NCBI GenBank assembly: GCA_030849465.1
Contig: JARVLF010000003.1
Location: forward strand, 1-64,000
DNA length: 64,000 nucleotides
Reading direction: 5' to 3'
Source: Moesziomyces globuligerus
Lineage: Eukaryota; Basidiomycota; Ustilaginomycetes; Ustilaginales; Ustilaginaceae
A program made the translations under genes and the position numbers. Below are positions 51,964 through 63,200 of this stretch, piece by piece (position 1 is the first letter of the stretch; every line of letters begins with the position of its first letter). The notes under the pieces are model-generated. The model made no database searches. It saw only the letters and a program-made list of their open reading frames with translations, and was not told where the DNA came from.

Positions 51964-52731
51964 CTACATGATGACGCACTTCTTGCGATCACGAGATTTT
52001 GACGAGGTGCCGAAGCTGCTGCCTGCGAGCTTGGAGTCCTTGGAGCCGTGATTTGACGACAATCCGTTGCCTGTGGAGCCGTGTCTGTTCGAGGCGCCAG
52101 AGGAGGTGCCTGGCCTCGTTCCTGGTCTTGAGTTGAGCGTCTGGAATGCACGGATCTGGCGGACGACATCGGCAAAGATCTCGTCGACGTTGATGCGCTT
52201 GCGTGCCGAGGCCTCGTAGAAGGGAACGTTGCCCCACGCCTTGGAGAGGCTGGTGCCGACCTCCCTGGGCACCTGTCGGTCAGCACGCAGGTCCGACTTG
52301 TTGCCAACCAGCACGAGCGGGATTGCCGTAGTGTCCTTGATGCGCACGATCGCCTCGCGCAGCGCGCCCAGCTCGTTGACGCTCGCTAGGGACGTGAGCG
52401 AGAAGACCAGGATGAAGCCCTGGCCAGACTTGATGTAGAGCTCCTTGAGCGCCAAGAACTGTTCGGTGCCCGCAGTGTCTAGGATCTCGACCATGCATTG
52501 CTGGCCGTCGATCACGAGCATCTTGCGATATGTGTCTTCGATCGTCGGGTCGTACGTGCTCACAAAGACGTTGCGCACAAACTGCACCGTCAATGCGGAC
52601 TTGCCGACTCCTCCTCCTGCAGGGTGCGGGAAGAACAAGATGCAAAACGAGGCGACGTCAGCTCCGATAGGTTCGAGTCAAGGGCCGGATGGACACGTAC
52701 CTCCCATGATGACGACGCGTGCTTCCTTCAT
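51964..52731 (-). CDS. Ras-superfamily GTPase, Rap/Rsr1-like
   Basis: Exons 52731-52701 and 52616-51964 (intron 84 nt) give 227 aa. The junction rebuilds the P-loop: [10 protein letters not shown] then [11 protein letters not shown]. Switch I is [11 protein letters not shown], switch II is LDTAGTEQF, with Thr in place of the Ras Gln at the catalytic position, as in Rap/Rsr1 proteins. NKSD and the [11 protein letters not shown] segment complete the nucleotide-binding site. The C-terminus has a Ser/Gly-rich linker, basic residues and the CAAX box CVIM for lipidation. Rsr1/Bud1-type GTPases direct bud-site and polarity choice at the plasma membrane; in smuts this would bear on budding and filament growth (inference). 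Confidence 0.92.
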
Positions 52732-54575
52732 CTTGTCCAGTTACAGCGGAATGCGATGAGCGTCAGCGATGGCTCCTGTGCGGGAGATGAGAAAACGACT
52801 CGTGGTATATTGTCCCCGCTTTGTGGGTGCGCTGCGTTCGCTGGAGAGATGCGGTCCAGATGCTTGATAGACGAGGATTGCGGAACATGAGCTTGGGTGC
52901 GACAGCCTCGGGCAGCGGTACACCGGCGTCAAGGTGAGCAGAAGGGAGAAGTTGCAGCAAGGAGCAACGAGGTATTTAGCACGAGAAGGTTCCCTGTGCC
53001 GATGTGGTTGTCGAAGTGTGCGTTCGGCGGGTATCGGCGATGTGAGTGGTGGTGGCAGTGTCGGCGAGAGGTGATGCTCAGCGTCAAACGTCGAGGAGAA
53101 AAGCTTTAGGTTCGCAAAAGGAGAAGTGACGAGGATGCGCGCCGCTCCCACGGGAAGGCAATCGAGCTCGGCACGAACGAGGGTCGAAGAAGCGGTGGCT
53201 TTCGGGAGCGGCTCCGAGCTTGAACGAGCCGAGCCGAGGCAGCTGCGATGCGGTAGCGTTCGGAGCACGAGGCCGGCAAGCTTCCGGCAGCAAGGGGCCA
53301 ACGGTCGGGCGTCGGTATCGTTGGGCAGGCTTCTCAGACAGATCGAGGTGCAGTGTCAAGAGCAAAGCGCCGGCGCAATGCAACATGCGACGCGAATGCG
53401 AGAAATTCACGATTGTGAGTGCCCCCACGCCGCTGCCATGCGCCGCTGCGACTGCCGAACAGCTCGCTGCAGGTCCGAGACGCGAGGCCCAGCATTTTTC
53501 GGACATGCAAAATGCACCACGGCGTTGGCAGCTGCGCTCGTGGCTGAAGGCAGAGGTGCGCAAGGTCTCAGCTGGATGCACGCTTCGCTGACCGGACGCC
53601 GCGTTGCCGTTCTCCCACAGCTGCTTCGTGGGGCCGGCTCGCAGGATTTGCCGACTGTTTCCGATTTCGGAGGAGGAGGGACGCAACCCCACGACTGTTT
53701 GCCTGAGCTGTCTGGTCGAGGCTGCAGGCTGCCACGGCACTTACAGTTCGGCGAACATGGGCGTCGGGAAGCCCGGCATGCCACGCCCCAAACATCGACA
53801 GGGTGTGGCACGATCGAAAACTCTGCACGCATCTTGGAAGTGACTCGGAAGCGAGCGAGCGCGATGCTCTCGCCCAAGCCAGTATCCGAAAGACATCCTG
53901 CCGAAGCGAAGTGCCGTACGCTGAGTGTGCACCTTTTCTCTTGTTTCTTTTCTTCCCATGCTTTATTTTTTCGCATCGGAAGCGTTGGTTCGGACGCTCC
54001 GACGCGACGGATCTTGCTGCGACCGCGCCTCATCTGCACGGCGCGCATTCGGCCCGATGTCGGCACATGCGATGCATACCGCGTCGGCCAACACCGCCGT
54101 ACCGCATGTCCTCAACACACTGTTGTGCGCCTCGTGCCGCGGCTCCACCATGTGACGATCGTATGAGAAGTCGGAAGGCCTTCATCCGAGGAATCTCCGA
54201 ATGCCTTTCATCGTCATCACATCTCGGCGTTCGCGGTCTATGCCTTACCTGCAGCCGGCAACTACCGTACAGTAGGTCTTGGCCTGAGAACCGCTCAACC
54301 TTGGCCTTTTATCGCCTTCAACCTGCCTCATCGCATCCAAGGCATGATCTGCACACACTCTTCGTCCGTCACTCAGTTATTGCTTGAAAGCCCCTTGCTT
54401 TGCATTGAAAAGTTCGCTCCGCTCGACCCTTCCCGAGGGTCGCGGATCAAATCCACCTGACAACAGAAACTTCTACTGGGTGAGGAGGATCGGGGGGAGG
54501 AAGGAGGATGGGGAGGGAGGGAGGGCTACAAGCAGGCTTAAGAGAGCCTGCCGCTTGATCTTGATGTCGAACGTC
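52732..54575. other. 1.8-kb intergenic region
   Basis: Lies between the 5' end of the Rap-like gene and the 3' end of the Kex2-type precursor gene. A 346-codon open frame (53126-54166) has an Arg/Ala/Cys-rich, repeat-free composition, begins with GTG and is overlapped by equally long antisense frames; I treat it as spurious. Purine-rich DNA (about 54490-54530) precedes the next gene's 3' end. Confidence 0.45.
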
Positions 54576-56801
54576 TTATGACGACTTGAACATCTCCTTG
54601 AACGCGGTGACGGCAAAGTTGCTAGCGGCATCGACGAAGGGCTTGAAGTCGGTGGAGCGCTTGGCGTGCTGCGAGGTGAACGACTTGAACACCTGCTTGC
54701 CGAACTTGATGCCAGCCTTCATCAGCGGCTTGTAGTCGAGCTTGAGCGGGGAACCCGTGTCGCGGCGTTGGGCTTCAGCGCCCTCAGCAGCCTGCGAGTA
54801 TCCGCTGTCCACGAGATCGCGGAAGGCCTCCCAGACGGGGGTGAAGTCGGGCGCATCGCTAGAATCGGCAGCACGCTTAGCAGCGGCAGCGGGCTCGTCC
54901 TGGTGCGAGAGATCGCGGGCGACGTGGAAGTGGTCGTTTCCGATCTTCTTGATCTCGCTCCAGACGGGGGCAAAGTCGGCGCGAGCAGCGAGGGGCTCAG
55001 CCACATCTCGCTGGATCGCTTCGACCGAAACCATGCCGTCGGTTGCGACGTCGCGGCGGTTGAGGCCGGACAGCAGACCGTTGAGCAGGTTGTCGAGCAG
55101 ACTGAGGTTGATGCCGCCCGTGTTGTTGCTGGCGCTGCAGTTGTCACTGCCGATCGCAGCAACATCGTCGGTGCCATCGGTCTGACGCTTGAAGAACTCA
55201 AGCGGGACCGCGTCTTCGCTACGTCGCGTCAGGCCACCGAGCAGGCCGTTGAGCAGGTTGTTGAGCAAGCTCACGTTGATGCCGCCAGAGTTGCCGCTGG
55301 CGTCGCAGTTGTCGCTCCCGACAGCAGTGTCTGGGGTCGCCGCCTGGCGCTTGCCCAGGTTCATGCCATCGCTGTCGAGCAGATCGCGAGCAAAGTTCTG
55401 GCTAAGGTTGGCCGCGCTTCGGGCCGCCGAGCTGGTTCCGTTGGATCCAGCGGCCGCACCTGTTGCTTGGGCCTTGGCGGTAGCACCAGTCTTGGACCCG
55501 GAGGACGCACTCTGGCTTCCTGCCGCACCGCCATAGCCGAGCGCGGACATGATCTGCGAAAAGGCATCGTCCGACTTCGCCGCGGGGGTCACGGTGGTGG
55601 TGCCTGCGTTCGTCGCCGACGTAACGGTCGATGTTGCATCAGGAGATGAAGCCATCGACTTGATGAGCGCGGGGAGCTGCTCGAGGAGCATCTGAATCAT
55701 TGGCAACACGCTCTGCAGGATGTTGGCATCGCGCTCGCCGAGCTGATCCATGCTCCTGCGGACCGCCAGGTCGCGTCGACCATATCCGGGGCAGCCGGGA
55801 CGGTACATGCCGTCGTTGGGCGTAGGCGGAGGGCAGTCCTGGGGAGGCCATTTGCCCGTCGAAGAAGAAGTGGTGTTCGAGGTGTCGCTCTCAGCGCGAG
55901 AAGACATTGGCAGGAGCGTGTTGAGGATAGTGTCCACAACATCGCGCAGTGCTACCAGAAGACCAGTGAGGCCCGAGTCCTGTCGAGCCTCCAGGAGTTC
56001 CGTGGAGCGTTTGTCCTGCTTCGAGGCCTTGGGTGTGGCGGACGAGCTGGCATTCTGAGCCGGGTGGTGCTTGGGCTTGTCGTTCTTGTCGGCCTTCTTG
56101 TCGGCCTTCTTAGTACCAGAAGCCATGGCGGCGGCGGGAGCGGCCTTGGAAGCCTGAGCAGCCGTGGCTGCATTTTGGCCCTTGGCCATGTATTCGTCCA
56201 CCATCTCGGTGAAGCTCGTTCCGTTTCGGAGCTGAGCACCGAGTGCCGAGAGCTTCTTCTCGAGAGGCGACATGGTCCGGTTGGCTGCGGTCGCAGCATC
56301 GGTGACGTTGGTCGAGTTGGCCGCGCCACCGAGCACGTCAGCGCACGTGTCGTCGGTGTTGCCAAAGAGGGCATCGAGGATGCAGGTGACCTGGTGGATG
56401 GCCTGTTCGAGCTGATCGGTGCTCGCCTGCCTGCGCGTCATGCCGCCGCCCTTACCGAGGAGAGTGATGATCAGGTCACGCAGCGCAGCGATGAGCTGAT
56501 CGAGAAGGCCTCGTCGGTGGAGTTCGGTGACCATGGCGAGGTCGCGCGCCACAGGGTCGACGTCGCCGAAGCGGACATCGATGGCCCTGCGCAGGTGGGC
56601 GACCGAGTCGAGACCACGAGCCTGAAGCGGCTTGGAGCTGAGAGCATCGCCGATGCCCACGCCCCGAGCGGCAATCTGGCTCTCGTGGATGGAACGCAGC
56701 GCAAGCTTGGAGGTGTCTTGCTGACTGCCCGGAACGGGTGCAGCCTTTACGGCGGCGGCCGAAAGGGAGAGAGCGACAGTAAGAGCCTGGGTGAAGTACA
56801 T
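54576..56801 (-). CDS. Secreted multi-peptide precursor with Kex2-type sites and internal repeats
   Basis: A 741-aa single-exon protein. The N-terminal 20 residues (MYFTQALTVALSLSAAAVKA, cleaved near APVPG) form a signal peptide. Thirteen KR or RR dibasic pairs are spread along the chain, as in precursors cut by the Golgi protease Kex2. Between them are repeated modules. A GSDNC ... GGIN-[VL]-SLL module followed by NLLNGLL and RR occurs twice (about residues 495-527 and 551-583). A DF-x-P or DY-x-P module occurs four times in the C-terminal 135 residues (D at about 609, 652, 689 and 718). Two Leu-rich segments, GLLDQLIAALRDLI and GLTGLLVALRDVVDTI, are also alike. The architecture is that of Kex2-processed repeat proteins such as repellents and pheromone precursors. 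The peptides' roles are unknown. Lys- and Ala-rich spacers separate the modules. Confidence 0.8.
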   Translation of the reverse strand: MYFTQALTVALSLSAAAVKAAPVPGSQQDTSKLALRSIHESQIAARGVGIGDALSSKPLQARGLDSVAHLRRAIDVRFGDVDPVARDLAMVTELHRRGLLDQLIAALRDLIITLLGKGGGMTRRQASTDQLEQAIHQVTCILDALFGNTDDTCADVLGGAANSTNVTDAATAANRTMSPLEKKLSALGAQLRNGTSFTEMVDEYMAKGQNAATAAQASKAAPAAAMASGTKKADKKADKNDKPKHHPAQNASSSATPKASKQDKRSTELLEARQDSGLTGLLVALRDVVDTILNTLLPMSSRAESDTSNTTSSSTGKWPPQDCPPPTPNDGMYRPGCPGYGRRDLAVRRSMDQLGERDANILQSVLPMIQMLLEQLPALIKSMASSPDATSTVTSATNAGTTTVTPAAKSDDAFSQIMSALGYGGAAGSQSASSGSKTGATAKAQATGAAAGSNGTSSAARSAANLSQNFARDLLDSDGMNLGKRQAATPDTAVGSDNCDASGNSGGINVSLLNNLLNGLLGGLTRRSEDAVPLEFFKRQTDGTDDVAAIGSDNCSASNNTGGINLSLLDNLLNGLLSGLNRRDVATDGMVSVEAIQRDVAEPLAARADFAPVWSEIKKIGNDHFHVARDLSHQDEPAAAAKRAADSSDAPDFTPVWEAFRDLVDSGYSQAAEGAEAQRRDTGSPLKLDYKPLMKAGIKFGKQVFKSFTSQHAKRSTDFKPFVDAASNFAVTAFKEMFKSS

Positions 56802-57253
56802 GGCTGCAGAAGTCGGAGCGGAGTGGTAGCCTGGGGAGGTGGATTGGGGTGGGAGGATGTGTTGATCGCTAAAAGGTCGGTCTTGGAAACGAAGCTTGAA
56901 CTACTAGACTAGCTAGAATGGGACGAAGCTTGTAGGTTCGAGAGGGATGAGTCTTCCACAGGAAGTCTCTTTGCGGATGAAATGAGTAGAAGGCCGATGT
57001 TTGACGAGAGCAAGAAGTTGACGAACACGTAGAACGGTAGGGAACGGAAAGAAGGAAGGTGTTTGTCTGCGGTAGGGAGGGAAAGAGATGTGACCACCAG
57101 GGTTCACAGTTGGAAAGGATAGTAGGAAGTTGGTTCTGGAACGGAAAGAGGAGCTGGAGAAGCGAACGCAAAGGCAAGGGCAAGCAAAGAGACTGAAACG
57201 GGGTGAAGGAAAGAAAGAGAGAAAAGGGAAAGATGGGAGGCGAAGCGGGCTCA

Positions 57254-57259
57254 TTATAA
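57254..57259 (-). promoter_or_regulatory. TATA-like element of the secreted precursor gene
   Basis: TATAAT on the minus strand lies about 455 nt upstream of the ATG at 56801. The intervening sequence is strongly CT-rich on the coding strand, which fits a long leader of a well-expressed gene. Confidence 0.35.
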
Positions 57260-60241
57260 GCGGAACCACGCTCACCGCCTGGGAAAGCGTTGCCAGATCC
57301 GGACCCAAGTCTATCAAACACCGGTGGGGCACCGGACGGCGCTCTCGGGCACGCTCGACACCGTTGAGCAGCGGATCAGGGCATCAAGACTGTCGAGCCG
57401 AGCGTAGAAGTATTGATCAACCGGAACAGATTGTTCACCGAGATGCACAAGCCAGATCGCACATGGAGTCCGATGGAGGGTGCATTGCATGGCAGTGGAT
57501 CAGGTCCACCGGTCGTGCTTATTCAGTCAGATGCATGAGCCGGCGCTCAGCGGTACTAGCAAGCGAGGAGTACTCGACAAACCAGCCGGCTGCGACCCGG
57601 GCTTTATCAAACCACATCTCTTCGTCAGCTGGCCCGCAGCTAGCAGAGTGCATGCATGCATGGTTCGCCCGGCACCCAATGGCATTGCTCCATACGAGCT
57701 CTCTTGCGCTGCATTGTCGGCACCATTCAAGCCACAGCCGTCTATCTCCTACTTCGGGCGCCACAGCATTCTCTTTGTCGGTAGAGTATCCCTTCCATGA
57801 ATATATTGATCAGTCATCATCGTAGCAAGTTGGGATACTGAGCTGGACTTTAATCCCGCTAACGGTGTGGTCTCGGCCGTCCCCATCTTGTCTCGGAAAG
57901 CCAGATTAAGCTGAGTCTGACTCACATCCGCGTGTACGGCCGCAGCTGGAGAGCTCAAAGAATAGCATCAAGCCACAAGCAGCTGCGTGGTCAGTGATGA
58001 TCGAGGTGGACGTTTAGCGAAGCAGAATCTACACGCACGCGCACCGTGACGAGGCGGCGGCAAGCGACGATCATCATGGCGGATGTTGGACGGGGGCCCT
58101 ATTTCTCGGCTCGGAGTTTTCGGGCAGATACACAGGTCCATCGGACAGGTCTCATGGGCCATTGCGCCAAGCAAGTCCGCTGAGCTAGCTAGAGGGTGCA
58201 TGGGCACGCGGTGATGGTCAACGGACAGGAGCGCCATATCATCTTGTCACGGCTGCAAGCCGGAGCCGTGCGGCCTGTCGAGTTCGGCGCGCTCCGGCGC
58301 GTGCATATGCCTGCATTTGATCGGGAGGATCTCATTTTCCGCACGTTTAACGTACCCCGATGCGAAAATCGGGGTCGGCTGCTCGCCCCACGTGTGCTGG
58401 AGGGTCCAAACCAGCGAGACAGTTTCCTTGAACCCACCAACAGCATCACGATCGTGATTGATGGCGGTCGTTCCTTGAGTCCGAGCTTGAAAAGCCTAGG
58501 GCTTCATATTCGTTGACGGCGCCGAAATGGAGGTGGGCTCAACACCATTGGCGGGCTGAGATATCGGGGTCGAGACATCCGCCTTCGACCTTATTTTTGA
58601 GTGCCTGATTTTCTCCATGATTTTCTCCCGAAGAAAGATAGGAAGCCATCCAGCAGCATTTGGGCAAGAATCAGGCACAGCCGGCGCTGCTCTGTCTCTA
58701 GCTCGTATGACGCTTGCAGAGAGGAAGCACCCTCAGAAAAGTGGGGTGGGCACGATCAGATCAGAGCTTGGAATCGAGTGCAATTGGTGACGGATGCTCA
58801 CGACAGTCTGGGAGCCACTCGGATGCACACGTTTGATCGACGGATTCTGGGGAAACATCAGCCGAGAACATCTGCCAGATCGCGACAGTGTTCTTGCTTG
58901 TGACCTTCGGTAGCAGTTGTAGACCGTACTGCGAAGTCGAACGTGAGGTAAGCTTTCAGGAAAGAACCTCAACGCAACCAGAACGATCTCGGTACCTCTC
59001 GACAGTGCCCGTTCCAATACGAACATAGCTGCCACTGGGCAGGCGGTGAGCGGTCCACTGTGACCATAGTCATCATTGAGACTTCCTGCTCTTCGCAAAC
59101 AGGGAATGGCTCTAGTACTCGCCAATGGGTGCTCGCTTGAGCTCGGAGATTCTTCCCCCCTCGGAATGACCTCGAATCGATTCGGAAGACTCATCACTAC
59201 ATCAAGGCTGGCAGAGAATCTCGGGACCTCGTTCCAGGCCATCAGACCGCTTCATTCGTTCTACTTGGGCTCCCCATGCGGCCTGGTCAGCAGGCCAAGC
59301 TGCTCAGCAGGCTGCCTTTCAGCCTGTGATTTCTCTTCGATCTCAATGTTCTTAGGGTCGTATTGTGCGGTCATGCCTTTGAATCCGCCCATCATGCTCG
59401 AGCGAGGCCGGACGACAAGGCTGCGAGCGGTTGAAGCGCTAACGCGATGGAAGTTATTGGTTGCATTCCATGTTTGTTTCTCACCCGTCTTGGCGATCGA
59501 TCGAGCCTGGCAAGGTGTGATCCGACGTAGCAGAGACGTTGCTTTGGTGCGTACATTGAATGGGTATCTTCGGCATGCGCCTTGTGTGGGGTCACAAGTG
59601 GGGCGGAGATGCTAGACTAGTCCCACTCGACGCGATGGAGGAGGGATGGTTGCCCCGTGGGTTGCGGCTGCATAGCCAGGCACGTCGCTGCAGGTTGGGC
59701 AGCCCACGCGCGGAAAAAAAAAAGAGGGGATTCGGCTCAGAGAGTTGCCAAAAAAGGCCCGCAGGAAAACGGCGATGGCGATTCACGCCCTGCTGGCCAC
59801 AAGGCGCGGCAGGTGCGGCTCACTTTCCATCCAAGGCTCGCTCAAAGCATCTCGGCAACCGGACTTGCTTCGGCACTGGCGTTGGCCAAGCGATTCCTTC
59901 CCCCACCACAACCTCTTCTCTCTCGCATCACCTTTGGCGCACATCCATCCATCCTGCGCCGCGCCTCAGTCTTCTACCAAAGGGCTCGACGCGCGATCTA
60001 AAGCTTGCCTCGTCACGCAGCATCTGCGCCGACGAGCTTGGTTCATCGCTCGGACCTTGCTCGCCTGCGGCTGTCGGCACTTCCGTCCGTGCACTGGGCA
60101 TCGATGCAAAGCCCAAGAGCGTCCTAGCTCTTCTTTACCAAATTCTCTGCTTCGTCTTCTCGGCCCTGAACCTACGCTCTACGGCCCTTGCGCTACTGCT
60201 CGGGCGCTTTCGCGGCTTGTCACCGGGGCTTGCCGTCCGCC
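57260..60241. other. Gene-poor 3-kb region with one weak small-gene candidate
   Basis: Contains GC-rich mixed sequence, a CATGCATGCATG stretch near 57651-57662 and an A-run near 59715-59724. Most open frames lack any supporting feature. The only candidate called is the small two-exon gene at 59261-59576. The last 200 bp are the upstream region of the large gene starting at 60242. Confidence 0.4.
59261..59576 (-). CDS. Possible small two-exon gene (about 83 aa)
   Basis: Exon 59576-59485 joined to exon 59420-59261 across a 64-nt GT-AG intron keeps an open frame of 84 codons including stop. The C-terminal 44 residues start at MMGGFKGMTAQY and read DPKNIEIEEKSQAER and LGLLTRPHGEPK, a balanced charged composition unlike the surrounding random frames. 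The N-terminal exon is less convincing; translation might begin at the internal Met pair at 59395. No family is recognised. It is called because composition and splice signals agree, but evidence is thin. Confidence 0.3.
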
Positions 60242-63200
60242 ATGATCAATCCGTTCAAAAAGCGCCAGCAAAGGAAGGCGGCAGCCGCGGCAGGCACATC
60301 CAGCCATGCTGCGCCGACCGACTACGCCGCCTTCCCATCCTCGTCTAGACTGCCACCACGCCCCGGCATCTTTATTGCCGCTGCAGCCGCTCAACCCGCC
60401 TCGCCCAACTCGGCATATACTGCACGTCAGCAACGTGCTTTACAGCCTGGTCCGCCACAATGGCACCATCAACCTTCGCGCGGAGCAGACGGCTCAACGC
60501 AGCAGGCTGCGCAGCCGCAGAGCCTCGACCACGTCCTGCCCCCCACCTCCGACTTCCGTCAGTCGCTCATCATGCCCCATCTGACGCGTAGATTTACCCT
60601 GCTTAGAGCTCCGGACGGCTCCCTCGTGAGCCCCGACGCCATGCGTGCACACCTCCGCGCACAACGCGCCCGTGCGCGAGCTGCCAACCTCGCCATCGGC
60701 GCAGGCGTGGCCAACCACGTTCACTTCCTCACCGAAGACGAGGAGAACGCCATCATCGAGCAGCTCAAGGCCCAGGCTCGTGCTGAAGGCCGCGATTTTG
60801 ACCTCGAGCAAGCCATCGCCTCTGCCACCGTAGATTCCTGGCGCAGCGGCTATGCTGCAGGTACCGACGGCTTCGGCTCCTGGGGCACCTCGCTCACCAA
60901 CACCACCACACAGCTCTCCAGCCTCGCAGAGTCTCTTGGCGACCTCTCGTCCAGTCCAGTCCACTCTTCCTCCACCCGCTCCCCGACCAGAACCACCGGC
61001 GGAGGCGCTTTCTTCGGCAGCAGTACCGAGCGCGATCACGCACACTTCCGAAACTCCCAAAAGGCCCGCAACGTCTCCAAGCCCGAAGGCATCCACGCTT
61101 CCACCAAGCCCGATGTCTCTGCTCCTCTCGCTCACGGTGCGACGCCAGAGCCTCCAGCTACGGACGCTTCGCCAGAGAATGCGTCACGCGCTGCTCCCAC
61201 TTCAAACGAGCAGACCGACGCCCCCGCCGCTGATCTCAAGTCCGGCTCCAAGTCCTTGCTTGATGTTCCAGGCACTGGTCCCGCCTCGAGATCGTCATCC
61301 TCGCAAGACTTCAACCTGCTCACCACGCTCTCTCCCGAAGCATTCAAACGTGTCAGCACAGCGCTCGACGAAGTCTTCGCCCAGATCGCCTCGCAACAAG
61401 CTCCGCCATCTGTCAAGTCAGACGTCGGATCTCGCGCTGAATCCAACCATAGGCCCCAACGATCTTCAGGCGACAGCGATGCCAATTCCTTTGCATCCGC
61501 TCTCTCGCATGTTCGCAGCGCCGACCCCAAGCCAACGCCTCCAGCGACCACCGCAGCAGACCCGGCATCCGAAGACGAAGACGCTGCCGATACCACCATC
61601 ACCGCACCCAAGCCCACCCTCGATGCCGTTCATATCGAACAGGGCGGCCTCGCCATGTCATCCCCCATCCGTGATGCCATGGGCGGCGCTGTTCCTGGAG
61701 GCCACGTCGACTTTTTGCCTCAATTGCCTGAATCCGAGACCGCCACGCAGCTGCCCACTCTCGTCGCTTCCGATTCGGCGCTGACTGTGACCGACGCCAC
61801 CGGCCATCCAGAGCCTGCTTCGGATTCATTGGCACCTTCCAACGGCACCGAGGTCTCCGAACATCTCCGAGTCTCGCCGAGTCCTGCACCGACCCACCTG
61901 TCCCTGCGCAACTCCTCTGCCACGGCCACTGAGGTGGCCTCGCAGAACTCGCGCATAGTCTCCACCGCATCCACCATCGAGGCTCCCCAGCAGAATGCTG
62001 CCGACGAATTCCAAATTGCGGACGGTGCGGCTGGAATCGCTGCCGGCGCCACGCCTGCAGCAGATTCTCCGGCGTCGATCGCAGATTCGCGCCCGAGTCA
62101 CGGTGCCGCCGCTGCTCGTCAGCCAGCCCGCCCCGATCGCACGCCAGATATGAACAACGCAACTGCTTTCATCGGCAGCCCGGCATACTCGACGCTTTCG
62201 CGCGGTGATTCGATCATCAGTGCCAACTCCGGAAGATCCAGCCTGGCTGGGCCGCCTGCTTCGAACTACAGCTCGTCTCACAGCCGCAAGTCATCGGCGG
62301 ACAAACTGGCGCTCGCCAGAGCCATGGCGCCGCATCCGAGCTTGCGCGAGCAGCCTTCGCTATCGAGCGTTCGACGCAACTTCAAACAGCACGTTCGGTC
62401 CGCCACCGGTTCGTCCGAAGGCAGCATTCTCGGCGCGCATGCCTCGCGGCGCTCTTCCGGCGCCATGAGTCCGCCTCCCATGCTCAGTCGAAGCGCCCGC
62501 TCGCCGAACTACTTTCCTCCGCCCGCTTCCAATGTATCGATGCACGACTACGCATCCGGCTTCAAGCCACCATCAGCTGTGTCGCCCGCTGCTGCGGCCG
62601 CGCTTCAGTCGATGACCGGCCAGGCCCATTCAAGCCCTCAACCGGCAAACACCTCAGTATTGGACGCCTCGAATGCTCTCAGAAGCGCTCAGAGCATGCG
62701 CAACTCGGCCTCCACCAGTCAGAGTGCAGCTTCACCCCATGTACCAGGTGTTGCAGCTTTTGGTTCGGGCAGCGACCGAGCTGCAGGTCCCGGCTCCCCA
62801 GAGACCGGAAGCACCAGCTACAGTCTCCACCAACGCAACGCATCACTCAGCAGCTCCAAGCAGCACCGCAACACGCAGTCATCGCGCATCTCCTCGACCG
62901 ACGATGGCTACGCCCCCTCCATGGCTGCACCGAGGCCTGCCCCGGTGCCGGTTGCTGTCGCCCCGCAGACGACGCAGCCGGCTACAGCCCCGGCTCAGCT
63001 TAATGAAAGGGGGCTCATGCCACAACCGCCCTCGGAGCCGGAGCAGGCCGAGCGATGGCGCGCCATGTATGGAATCAAGGCGACCGATGCTGTCAGTCTG
63101 CGCGCATCCACCGAGGACGTCTCGGCGGATCCCAATGACGACGAGGACTTGTGGGCCAAAATGGCCTCCGCATCCGACTCTGCAAGCGCCGACCGCCCCA

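Noticed and set aside
53126..54166. 346-codon plus-strand open frame
   Set aside because: It starts with GTG, has Arg/Cys/Ala-rich composition, no domain and is matched by long antisense frames. Typical GC-rich random frame.
54440..54475. GGATCAAATCC as a tRNA B box
   Set aside because: No matching A box or cloverleaf can be formed around it. No convincing tRNA gene was found anywhere in the window.
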